Shown piece by piece: positions 24,373 to 38,380 of a stretch of 64,000 nucleotides of DNA. Positions within the stretch are counted from its first letter, which is position 1. Every line of letters begins with the position of its first letter. Position numbers and translations under genes: made by a program. The notes beneath the pieces are model-generated. The model did no database searches, had not been told where the DNA came from, and saw only the letters and a program-made list of their open reading frames with translations. The stretch comes from Paraspadella gotoi (lineage: Eukaryota; Chaetognatha): positions 5,392,823 through 5,456,822 of the forward strand of contig CM119263.1 of NCBI GenBank assembly GCA_051294375.1, in the 5' to 3' direction.

Positions 24373-24629
24373 CAATGAATCTGGCAAACGGACAGACAGA
24401 CAGATAGGGAGACAGACTGACAAACTCACATTGAGAATCGCCGAATCAAAAAATCCCTTCGGTTCGAATTATTTCCGACGAAACAAATTTTTTAGCGATA
24501 AAAATGATAAAAAAAATGATAAAAAAAATAATAATAAAAAAAAGATAAAACGAATTTAATCAGCGAAAAAAATGACAAACAAAACACAAAACAATTTTGG
24601 CTCCTGAATCAGACAGAAAAGGACCGAAA

Positions 24630-24639
24630 CAAAGAGAGA

Positions 24640-24695
<56 letters not shown>

Positions 24696-24765
24696 CTTCT
24701 AGAGAGAGAGAAAAACTTAGAGAGAGAGACTTCGAGGAAGAGAGTTAGAGAGAAAGAGAGAGCCA
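24630..24765. repeat. GA microsatellite
   Basis: Imperfect GA block on the + strand. Confidence 0.93.
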
Positions 24766-24979
24766 GGGCCAAACCCACACCCAAACAAAGGAAGGACGGT
24801 TCACCCAAAGCGCCCTCTTTGGTCTTTTTCCTCTACGAAAGGATTAGCCTCGTATTCGTGTCAAATTAGCAATTTTATTTCTCGTATCAACTTTTTTTTT
24901 TTTCGAAAGAAGAATTTCGGTTTTTCTTTTTCTTAATTTCATTTCTTTTCTTTCTTTTAGATTTAATGAATCACCGTTT

Positions 24980-25070
24980 TCGTCGTCGTCGTCATTTTCT
25001 TCGTCGTCGTCTTCTTCATCATCGTCTCCGTCGTCGTCGTCGTCATTTTCTTCGTCGTCGTCTTGGCCCT
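24980..25070. repeat. (TCGTCG/TCATTT) trinucleotide repeat
   Basis: Imperfect CGT repeat with a duplicated CGTCGTCATTTTCTTCGTCG segment (about 24,981-25,000 and 25,033-25,060). Confidence 0.88.
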
Positions 25071-25262
25071 CTTCGTCGCCACCCGTAATTTCGCCTTCGT
25101 CCCGCGAAAACTCCTCCTTTTTCGTCTCCCGAGAATTTTCTTCTTTCGTTCCTCCCACCCACCACCCACCACCCAACCCCACCACACCACCATCTCTACC
25201 ACCTCATTCCATCTCCTTCATTCGCTTCATGCTTTCTCCTTTCCCAAGCCTAGAAAATACTA

Positions 25263-25916
25263 CAGTCCTGTGCAAAAAAAAAAAGAGAGAACACTCTTCA
25301 AACTTAAGCTGCGCTCGTTTTACGCACATATTATAAAAAAAAATTATGAATGATAAATATAGATTTTAAAATGGGAAATCCATATGTGTAAGTTTAAAAA
25401 AAAGTGGTCCAAGCATTCAAGAGGTATAGCTCCCGAAAGACAAGTGGTCAAAAACATTCGTTATTTTAGTTACTACAAAAAAACATTTGGGAAGATCTGC
25501 CAAAAACTAAAGATACTTTTTAGCCTTAATTTATAGGCATTGTATTTATGTTTTAAAAAAATTATAGATGAGAAATAATGAGAAATAAGGACTTCTGAAA
25601 GAGGAATTTATATGTGTAACCTAAAAAAAAATCGGTTTAGTCATTCCAGAGCTACAGCACCTTAAACACAAGAGGTTAAAAATACTTAATTTTTTTTGCT
25701 CTATTAATCTGTTTGAGTACTTAGTAGATGTAACTTAGTAGTTACTTGTAAAAAATCACTGCTTCATAAAGGATAGCCGCATATTACAAAAATTTATACT
25801 AATAGTTCCTTTTTGCATAAATATTATTTACTTATAATATCTTTCATTTAAAAATAATTTAACTTCATTTATTTTCATAATGTTTATGGGTGTCCTCTTT
25901 TTTTTGCACAGGACTG
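25263..25916. mobile_element. Tc1/mariner-type non-autonomous element (MITE)
   Basis: The 654-bp unit starts CAGTCCTGTGCAAAAAAA and ends with its inverse (TTTTTTTTGCACAGGACTG), flanked on both sides by TA (25,261-25,262 and 25,917-25,918). A CAGT start between TA duplications is typical of Tc1/mariner transposons. There is no transposase frame. The interior is AT-rich and holds an imperfect tandem duplication of about 230 bp: ATATGTGTAA..TTAAAAAAAA..TCGGTTTAGTCATTC-like text occurs near 25,381-25,470 and 25,610-25,690. Mobility would need a transposase from elsewhere. Confidence 0.88.
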
Positions 25917-26063
25917 TACTAGTAAAAAAAACAATTTTCGGTAAAATTGAAATCAAAATGAAAATGAAACCAAAATGAAAATGAAAACAAAGGTACAATG
26001 AGATTGAAACCAAAATGAAATTTCAAAGAAAACTGGAGCCGCTACCTCATTTTCACTTTCTAT

Positions 26064-26064
<1 letters not shown>

Positions 26065-26137
<73 letters not shown>

Positions 26138-26679
26138 CCGAGACCCGTCGGACCCAAACGGCTTTACTTTCCATTTTCATTTTCTGTTCCCATTATTCTC
26201 CCTCTCTCACTCTGTCTTTGTCTTTTTTTCCTTTACCACTCTCTCTCCTTTCTCTCTCTCTTTCCCTCTCTGTCTCTCTCTATCTCTCTCTTAGCCCCTA
26301 TCTTCTCCCATTTAAAACCGTAAAACCAAAATTCGTTTCCTGTCCGAGGGAAAAGAAAAAAAAGAAAAAAAAGAAATGATGAAAGAAAGAGAGAAAAAAA
26401 GAAAGAAAAAAGATAAGAGATGAAAATAGTATCAAGAAGAGTAAATCAGTGAGACAAAAGAAGACAAAAGTAAAATCTTCACTTAATCCTTTTATTGTAT
26501 AGTCTCTTTCCCCCTCTCTCTCCGTCTCTCTCTCTCTCTCCTCTTCCTCTCTTTATTTCAGTTTATAGATCTTCTTCTCTCCATTTTCCTTCCTCTATCT
26601 CTCCTTACCTTCGTACTTCACCTCGGATCTTTTCTTCCTTCGCGATCTCCTCTCGTTCTCTCTCTCTCTCTCTCTCTCG

Positions 26680-26724
<45 letters not shown>

Positions 26725-26790
26725 TCTCTCCCTCTCTCTCCCTCTCTCCCTCTCTCTCCATCTCTCCCTCTCTCTCCCTCTCAGGTGAGA
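26065..26790. repeat. GA then CT microsatellite cluster
   Basis: GA run 26,068-26,138; CT-rich 26,195-26,292 and 26,508-26,782. The Ser/Leu frame across 26,495-26,788 is repeat-derived. Confidence 0.93.
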
Positions 26791-27099
26791 AAGTAAAGCG
26801 AAGCCTATCGCGATGAATGATAATGGGATGTTTGAGTTACAGAGAAACGAGCAAACAACTTTGGGGATCTGGCCGGATACGGACTGGGCGACGGACAGAC
26901 GGACTGCGACAAAATCGGGAGAAGAAAGGGAAAAAAAAAGGAAATGGAGAAAAGAGAAGGATAAAGGAAAAGAACGAGAGAAAGAAAAAAGTGGGTAAAT
27001 CTGAAATGGCGACAGGAGAACATTGAAGGTCGATAGTGAATCGCTGTGGGGAAGAAAACATGCGGCACAGTGATCGTCTCTTCTTTTTTTAGAGTGGCA
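26791..27099. other. Noncoding, nothing recognised
   Basis: About 300 bp of purine-leaning sequence with no domain, splice pattern or repeat that I can name. Confidence 0.5.
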
Positions 27100-27373
27100 G
27101 ACGGAGAGAGAGAGAGAGGGGGAGGGAGAGAGAGAGAGAGGGAGAGAAAGAGAGAGAGANNNNNNNNNNNNNNNNNNNNNNNNNNNNNNNNNNNNNNNNN
27201 NNNNNNNNNNNNNNNNNNNNNNNNNNNNNNNNNNNNNNNNNNNNNNNNNNNNNNNNNNNNNNNNNNNNNNNNNNNNNNNNNNNNNNNNNNNNNNNNNNNN
27301 NNNNNNNNNNNNNNNNNNNNNNNNNNNNNNNNNNNNNNNNNNNNNNNNNNNNNNNNNNNNNNNNNNNNNNNNN

Positions 27374-27406
<33 letters not shown>
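27100..27406. repeat. GA microsatellite with 214-N gap
   Basis: GA sequence on both sides of the gap (27,160-27,373) suggests that the missing part is also GA repeat. Confidence 0.95.
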
Positions 27407-27408
<2 letters not shown>

Positions 27409-28018
27409 ACCCTCTCTCGCGTTTTACTTTCGATTCACGACTAATAATTTCTTTTTCGTTTTTTTCGTCGGGACTCACGTTTTCAGACCAACAATTTATT
27501 AAGCAAGATAATTAAATATATGTGTATATAGTATAATAACTCATACGAGTTAAAAAAAATTAATTTGTTTATAAATATTACGGCTTTTCATCAAGTATTT
27601 ATATTATTAAATTTATTCAGAACAATAAAAGAACAAAATACAGTATGTATGTACGATATATGTTATTATTTAACAAAGATTATTGGATACATAACATTAA
27701 AAAATAAAAAAAAATATTGAAACAAATTAAATATTACACAGCCTTAATATAAATTAATACACAAATGTCGCAACTTCGCGCAAAACAACTTCCTACTTTT
27801 TCTTCTTTCTCACCCAAACGCGATTTTGATACTGAAAAAGGCTGCGGTGACGTGGAGGTGCGAAGGTCGCACAGATGCAGGATTCCAGGTGCCACCGAGC
27901 GACCGACAAACCGACAGAACTACCAATGGATATCAAAGCAGAACTTGTCGGCCAAATAAGGGGGGGGAGGCGGGCGCCAAAGCTCAGGCTCATTAGGTTA
28001 ATTTGGTCGCAATCACAA
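27407..28018. other. AT-rich noncoding
   Basis: Very AT-rich from 27,490 to 27,760, then mixed. No gene is seen. The short frame at 27,765-27,959 has no recognisable domain. Confidence 0.55.
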
Positions 28019-28605
28019 CTCTCTCTCTCTCTCTCTCTCTCTCNNNNNNNNNNNNNNNNNNNNNNNNNNNNNNNNNNNNNNNNNNNNNNNNNNNNNNNNN
28101 NNNNNNNNNNNNNNNNNNNNNNNNNNNNNNNNNNNNNNNNNNNNNNNNNNNNNNNNNNNNNNNNNNNNNNNNNNNNNNNNNNNNNNNNNNNNNNNNNNNN
28201 NNNNNNNNNNNNNNNNNNNNNNNNNNNNNNNNNNNNNNNNNNNNNNNNNNNNNNNNNNNNNNNNNNNNNNNNNNNNNNNNNNNNNNNNNNNNNNNNNNNN
28301 NNNNNNNNNNNNNNNNNNNNNNNNNNNNNNNNNNNNNNNNNNNNNNNNNNNNNNNNNNNNNNNNNNNNNNNNNNNNNNNNNNNNNNNNNNNNNNNNNNNN
28401 NNNNNNNNNNNNNNNNNNNNNNNNNNNNNNNNNNNNNNNNNNNNNNNNNNNNNNNNNNNNNNNNNNNNNNNNNNNNNNNNNNNNNNNNNNNNNNNNNNNN
28501 NNNNNNNNNNNNNNNNNNNNNNNNNNNNNNNNNNNNNNNNNNNNNNNNNNNNNNNNNNNNNNNNNNNNNNNNNNNNNNNNNNNNNNNCGCTCTCTCTCTC
28601 TCTGT
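28019..28605. repeat. (CT)n microsatellite with 544-N gap
   Basis: CT dinucleotides border the gap (28,044-28,587) on both sides. Confidence 0.97.
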
Positions 28606-28619
28606 CAAAATAACCTAAA

Positions 28620-29040
28620 GAACGACAAGGCGGTAATTAAAGGAAAAGCGACAGGGAAAACAAACTATGAGCATCGAGCAATAAAAACCAAAACAGAATA
28701 GAAACGAGGGGAATTGAAAATAAGGAAAAGAAAGAGGGAAAATACAAGGGAATAAGAAAAAGGTTATAAAGAAAGAAAACGGAAAATAGAAATAAGAAAA
28801 TATAAGGGAATAAGAAAAAGGATGTACAGAAAGAAATAGGGAAGAAAGCCAAAAAAAAAGAAAAAAAGAAAATAAGCTAAAAAGAAAAGAGAAAGGGAGA
28901 GAGATGTAGTTAAAAAGGAAAGAAATAGAAAAAAAAGAAAGAAAAAGGAAAATATAAATAAAAAACTCAAGATAGAAATAGAGAAAATAGACAGAAAAAA
29001 AAATAGAAAGAGAGAAAAAGAAAGAAAGAGGAAGATGGAG
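28620..29040. repeat. Purine block with about 63-bp tandem duplication
   Basis: Almost all A and G on +. The text AAGGGAATAAGAAAAAGG recurs at about 28,745 and 28,808 with similar flanks. On the minus strand it makes a Phe/Leu/Ser/Ile frame that looks like membrane segments but is simply poly-pyrimidine. Confidence 0.85.
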
Positions 29041-29079
29041 TTTCCGCTCGATCGAAATTCCAATACGGAATGATTTACG

Positions 29080-29640
29080 AACTCGGAACTCGCGACGCCT
29101 CATCACTGACAGAACTATCTTGACCGATACAGACGAAGGTCTTACCCGCCAGGGCCGATCGTCACCGACACCGCCCTCCATCTTAGCCGAGGGTCTTTGC
29201 CGACTCCTAGGATGATCTTGCCCGACGCCGCACTCCATCTTGAGCGACGCCGGCTTCATCGTCGCAGGATTAACTTCGGTTCCATCGGATTCCATTTTTT
29301 TTTCTTCCGGCAGATGCGGCGCTGTCTGGTCACGTGACCATTGGGTCATAGGCACCTGATAATAGGGTCATGAGCGCCTGACCAGTAGGTCGTTGTCTCC
29401 AGTACATTCTGCCGAGTGGGTACCGACCGCTGGGTCCATCTTGAGTCTCGAGTCTCGACCTCTTCAGATCAATTATCAACTTTCTCTATTTTTTTTCTGG
29501 TGATTTCAAGTGACCCTTGAATTATGGTCACGTGACCTTTGGGTCAGAATTTCTTCGAGATGGATCGTCGTCGTCAGCGTGTTTTTTTCCGTCGTCGTTG
29601 TCGTCGTCGTCATCGTCGTAGTCGCTTCTCCCATTGTAGA
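29080..29640. promoter_or_regulatory. Mixed-composition island with twin GGTCACGTGACC modules
   Basis: This balanced-GC island stands out from the purine and AT blocks around it. It holds two modules, 29,328-29,348 and 29,526-29,546, each a perfect palindrome GGTCACGTGACC followed by one base and TTGGGTCA. They differ at one position of 21. The palindrome matches the CLEAR/E-box consensus of MITF/TFE factors, and GGGTCA is a nuclear-receptor half-site. Words such as CTCCATCTT..GCCGA also repeat (29,174-29,260). No transcript can be assigned, so a regulatory role is inferred only. Confidence 0.4.
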
Positions 29641-31884
29641 TGACAATTAAACGAGTCAAAAAGCCTTCATCTTTTCCCCCCAAAAAATTATCAACATTGA
29701 ATTCAGAACAAACAGAAAGTTCCCCAACTTTCGCCTTTTTTTTATTGTTATAACTTGATGAAAAAAAATATCACGTAATATCGTTCTTTAATATTTTTAT
29801 ATTAACTAAAAAGGCTGGAAATTTACAAATATCTTCATCCGTGATTGGTCGAGCCTCGTCGTCCTCAATCTCTGATTGGTCGAGCCCAATCGCCCCTCCG
29901 GCCTTTTTCTTGATTGCGCGAGCGACCAAAGCCGACGGCCACAATCTGTCTATCGGTTCATCTTTCTCTCTTTTTTTCTTTCTTTTTTCTTTCTTTTTTT
30001 TTTCTCTAAGAATCGAAATCCCGATCTCCCCTGACAGAAACGACGACGTCTCATCTTTTCTTCTTTTCCTTTTTTTCCTTCTTTTATTTCCTTTTTCCTT
30101 TCTTCTTTTCCCCCCCTTTTCCTTTCTCCAACCTTCATAAAACTGTCTCGCTCTCAGTCTGAGACTCGGACAAAACGATTCGGACTTGGGAAAGAATAAG
30201 AAACCCAATCGCCGATTTCGACCCCCAAAAAATATTTTTTTCTCTCTATATGAACCCGACTTCTCTTTTCTTTTATTTTTCTCTTCTCTATTACTCTCCG
30301 CCTCTTTACCCTTTTGTTTTATTTTCTCTTCTTTGTTTTTCTCTTATCTCTTTGTTTTCTTTCGGGCGGACAATAATGTGGTCATCGGGTCTGACCCTTT
30401 TTTCCACCTCGACTCAGACACGAACCCGTCAGACCCTGATCCAAACAAGAAGCCGAAGCCAAAGGTCGAGAAGTTGTGAACTTATATTATTTCTTCTTCT
30501 CTTTTTCACTTCCTATCTAATTCTTTTATGATTAGACGAGTAGTTTTTAATCTTTCTTTGTTATAACTATCATTTCTATTAATTTTGTAATATTCTTTAC
30601 TCAATTTATCTTCATCGAATCGTAGCGATGATCGAGACGTCGCGATGACAACGACAACAACAACAATCACGACGATGACGACGGCGAGAAAGATTCGACG
30701 ATCCAAATCGAGACTCATCGAGAATCAATGACAACGACGACGACGACGACGACGACGACGACAAAGGTCGAACGAGGTCGCGCCTTCCGACGCGATTGAA
30801 AGCGATCGCGAACCTGGAGGCGAAAAGATAAAAGATGAAAAGACTAAAAAAAAGTAAACTAACCAAAAGACTAATTAAATATGGATGAATAACAAATGAA
30901 AAAAAAAGAATAACAATACTATATTGTTTTTGTTGTTCTCATGAGAAAATAATAAAAAGACGAATCTTTAGAGCGAAACGCTTCATGTCTCTGAAGTTAA
31001 GTTCCTTGGCAAGGAGAAGAAGTTGAGGGAGAAATATAATAGAAATAATAGCAAAAACCGATAAAAATAATTATAAATATATTAAATGAATGAGAAGTGA
31101 AACAAGATACGGAGAACTCACGGACAGACGGACAACAGGCGTTCCATAACAGGCGCTCTTTCAACAGGCGTTCCGAAATATTATCAGGCCGACCACTCAA
31201 TGATTCCCTCACATCTGCCCGAGTCACCTTTGCTCCTTTGCCCGAATAAACTCCAACGACTCGACACCTGCCCGATTTTCAGCCTTCGTTGCCCGCCGCT
31301 CTCTTTCAATCCTGTTACACCTGCTACATCTGCTACACCTGCTAGAGTCATACTCCTTCTTCACCCATAAAGTCAACCCAACTCCATCCCCTCGCCCATT
31401 ATAGCCTCTCTCTCTCTCTCTCCTCCTACCTCACCTCGCTCTGATTCTTATCTCTCTCTTCGTCTCTCTCATCTCATCTCTCTCTCTCATCGTCTCTCCC
31501 CATCTCCGTTCTTCCTCCGCTCCTCTCCGAGTTCTCCTCCTCTCCTCTCATCTGACACTATTGTTTTTCCCCTCCCGGTTATTTTTGGCGACGTTGGAAA
31601 CTTTATTTGTTTTCCTCTTCTTCTTTTCCGATGTCTTTTTGTTTATTTTCCAATCGACTTTTTGTGTCTCCATCTTTCGGAGGCCGAAAAAAACCTGTCG
31701 GTTTTTCTGTTTCTGTTTCTGTTGTTTCGTTTTTGTTTTTGTTTTCATCTTTAAGTCGACATCTGAAGCGCGAGAGTCACGGAACTCATCATTATCGCCA
31801 CCGATTTTGTTTTTCCTTGTTGTTGTTGTTGATGTTGTTTTTCCGCGATTGACGATTATCTCTCCTAATTGTTTTCGCAAATGT
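29641..31884. other. Noncoding with scattered simple repeats
   Basis: Contents: pyrimidine tract (29,960-30,130), (ACGACG)n and ACAACAACA (30,640-30,770), AACAGGCGTTCC repeated three times (31,131-31,172), CTGCTACAC 9-mers (31,317-31,345), and CT repeats (31,405-31,555). A direct repeat CGTGATTGGTCGAGCC / TCTGATTGGTCGAGCC lies at 29,838-29,886. No gene is supported. Confidence 0.6.
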
Positions 31885-31898
31885 CTTCTTCTTCTTCT

Positions 31899-31935
<37 letters not shown>

Positions 31936-32022
31936 TGCCGTCGTCGTCAGCTTGATGATCATCGACGGGTTCCCGGCGGTTTATGTCTTCGTCTCATAAG
32001 AAGATGAACTTCGGCCTTGAAA

Positions 32023-32070
<48 letters not shown>

Positions 32071-32075
32071 TCGTC
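31885..32075. repeat. (TCG)n/(TTC)n microsatellites
   Basis: Two (TCG)n runs (31,899-31,950 and 32,022-32,071) flank about 70 bp of unique sequence. Confidence 0.93.
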
Positions 32076-32105
32076 AGTCGAGTTTCTTTCTTCTGCTTCG
32101 ACGGA

Positions 32106-32180
32106 TCACGTGATCTCCACGCGATGAACTCCATTCGTTGTCACGTGATGAAAGTCCGAAAGGCGGATGGAGTCACGTGA
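32106..32180. promoter_or_regulatory. Triple TCACGTGA E-box cluster
   Basis: TCACGTGA occurs at 32,106-32,113, 32,141-32,148 and 32,173-32,180, with a fourth at 32,709-32,716. Site spacing of 35 and 32 bp is near three helical turns. Function is inferred from motif density only; no transcript is visible. Confidence 0.35.
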
Positions 32181-32392
32181 TCAGATCTCCTCATCGTCAT
32201 TGATCGAAAAATTCCTTCGAATTTTCAGTCAGAAGAAAATATGATTTGTCGTTCTTTTATTTTTGTTACAATGGAAACTATAAATAATAGTTTAACTAAC
32301 TCTTATTTAAATTAGAACTCAGAATTGACATTATAACAAGATTATATTCTAAATCAAAGAAAATCTAACGATAAGGAATTAGTGGTTCTTAA

Positions 32393-32500
32393 AATGATAC
32401 AGGAGCGACTTAAGCCAAAGGAGCGACTGAAGTCAAAGGAGCTACTAAATTCGAAGGAGCAACTGAAGTCAAAGGAGCAACTGAAGTCAAAGGATCGAGG
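32393..32500 (+). repeat. 18-bp minisatellite (GAGCGACTGAAGTCAAAG)
   Basis: Six units encode the hexapeptide RLKSKE/QLKSKE in an open frame (32,382-32,582). The frame has no ATG-led domain or splice context, and I treat it as a repeat. Confidence 0.85.
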
Positions 32501-32734
32501 TTCGAAACGAAGTAAAATGTTTACAAAATATTTTTTATTCATTATAATGAGACACAAATCTGAAACATTCATATGCGCATAATTAATCACCTTTCTGGTT
32601 ATATCCCGTTGTCTTTTGAGCGACATTTTGTAACATCTCTCATGTCATGTTACATTGGATGGTTAGTGGCTATTATCCAGTATTTCATTGGCTCAAACTC
32701 TCGACCAATCACGTGACTATCCGATCGTCCCTCG

Positions 32735-32860
32735 NNNNNNNNNNTCATCGCCTGGAAGTGGCCGAAAAGAACTGAAGAACGGACGAACGGACGGAGGGAT
32801 GGACGGACGGTCGGATGGACGGACGGACGGACGAACAGGCGTACGGACGGATGAACCGTT
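32735..32860. repeat. 10-N gap and GGAC repeat
   Basis: A gap of 10 N (32,735-32,744) is followed by a GGACGGAC/GGATGGAC repeat (32,778-32,850) like the one at 215-251. Confidence 0.9.
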
Positions 32861-33409
32861 TCTAGATTTTTCCCTCCTTTTCTTGACGTTGAAAAGAGAA
32901 GAAGAGGAAAAGATTGAGCGAAGATTAAATATCGGAAGTGAAATCGAAAGGTGAGAGAAAAAAAGAAATCGGATGACAGATGAAGGGAGACGAAGATTAA
33001 TCATTATTATAAAAAAAAACCATATTTATGTATTGTTAAAACTGATATTTTGTTTATCCGTTTCAAAGTCATTTCCATCTGGAACCAGATTGCCTTTTTT
33101 CCGCCGCTACGCGTCGTCGCGTCGTCTGAGCCCCAAATTCTTAGAAATTCTATTTTTAGTTTGGATGGAAAAATCAGAAGCGGAAATCAGAAGTGGAACC
33201 GGAAATTGAATCGGAAAATAGAATTCGGAAGTTGAAATCTGATGTTAAGGAAATAAACAAAAAGTTTTCAACTAAATGTTAAAATTTGAGTCAAAAGTTT
33301 CGAAGAGAAATTGAAAAGTCAGTGGACAGAAAATTTGAAGGCAAAATTGAAATTGATTATTAAAAATTGTAAAGTGGAAGAAGTAAGAATGTGATTATAA
33401 AATGGTGAG
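32861..33409. other. Noncoding, nothing recognised
   Basis: AT-rich with scattered GGAAATCAGAAGTGGAA-like words at 33,170-33,240. No gene is evident. Confidence 0.55.
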
Positions 33410-33470
33410 ACAATGCGAAAGAGAGAAAGTAGGAGAAAAAGATAGAAAGAAATAAGAAAAAGGAAGAGAT

Positions 33471-33553
<83 letters not shown>

Positions 33554-33670
33554 GAAAGATAGAAAGAGAAAGAAAGAAAAAAAGAAAAAGATAGAACGAG
33601 AAAGAAAGAAAAAAAGAAAAAGATAGAAAGAGAAAGAAAGAAAAAAAGAAAAAGATAGAAAGAGAAAGGC
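33410..33670. repeat. (GAAA)n and AGAAAGAAAAAGATAG repeats
   Basis: A perfect (GAAA)n core at 33,473-33,552 is followed by a roughly 38-bp unit (AAAGAAAAAAAGAAAAAGATAG) repeated three times. Confidence 0.95.
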
Positions 33671-34272
33671 GGAAGTAGTGAAGAGACGCGGAAAGATTTA
33701 CGACCCGAAAAACTCGTTCGCCTCCAACGAGATCCTTGTTGTTGTTGTTGTCGTTGTTGTTCGCCTCCAACGAAATCCTCACCCGCGAAACTCATTTCTT
33801 GTTGTTGTTGTCGTTGTCGTTGTCGTTGTCATCATCCAAAACCGGAACTGAAATCATCGAAGGAAAGAAAATCATTACGGACGAAATGAAATTGATTCAG
33901 GAGATGAAGTTAAATTGTTTTTCATTAACTACGAATTGATGTTTTCTTTAAAATTAAATTTTTGATTCCTTTACATTTTTAGTAATACATGACATCCTTT
34001 GCTAAGTTGCTCTAGTGAAAGATCGAGAAAAAAGGCAAGATGGGAAAAGAAGAGAAAGAAATAAAGAGAAGGAGAAAGAGAAATAAAAAAAAATTAGAAG
34101 AAGAGAAAGAAATAAAGAGATAAGAAGAAGAAGAGATGTAGAATCCAGGCACCATGAGTTAGCGAAACAGTTTCGCTCGTATTGAAATTAATTTCTTGAT
34201 CTCTCGATGCTTTAGGCTAATGTGTTTATCATTTAATATTTGCGATGGAAGAAAACATAATCAGAGCAAAAC

Positions 34273-34274
<2 letters not shown>
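33671..34274. other. Noncoding with duplicated TTG/CGCCTCCAACGA segment
   Basis: TTCGCCTCCAACGA followed by a (TTG)n stretch occurs twice (33,718-33,760 and 33,760-33,835). The rest is purine-rich. No gene. Confidence 0.65.
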
Positions 34275-34307
<33 letters not shown>

Positions 34308-34318
34308 CTCTTCTCTCG

Positions 34319-34352
<34 letters not shown>

Positions 34353-34445
34353 TCTAATTAGAGGGTCAGTTGTTGACCCCCGGGGTCACTGGCATTTGCG
34401 TCAGCGATCCAACGCGGCGGCGGCGGCAGCGGCGGCGGCGGCGGC
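34275..34445. repeat. CT microsatellite and (GGC)n
   Basis: CT runs (34,276-34,352), then a palindromic GGGTCAGTTGTTGACCC (34,364-34,380), then (GGC)n at 34,411-34,445. Confidence 0.88.
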
Positions 34446-38105
<3,660 letters not shown>

Positions 38106-38186
38106 AATGATAAAAGGGAAAAGTGAGCGAGTGATTATGAGAGAGGGAGAGAGAGAAGGGAGAGAGAGGAGAGAGAGAAGAGAGAA

Positions 38187-38222
<36 letters not shown>

Positions 38223-38380
38223 GAAGGAGAGAGAGAGAGAGAGAGAGAAGAGCGAGAGAGAGAAAATGGAGAAAATAGACGTGGAGATAAGCTTCGGCTG
38301 AGCGCCGAATGACAGACGTCGAGAGAGGAGAGAGAGAGAGAGAAGAGAGAGAGAGGAGAGAGAGAGAGAGAAATGGGGGA
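38106..38380. repeat. GA microsatellite cluster
   Basis: GA blocks at 38,136-38,260 and 38,320-38,372, separated by about 60 bp. Confidence 0.93.

Noticed and set aside
28615-29355. 246-codon minus-strand frame that looks like a multi-pass membrane protein
   Set aside because: The hydrophobic part is the complement of a purine block (Phe/Leu/Ser/Ile only), and its first 90 codons match no family I know.
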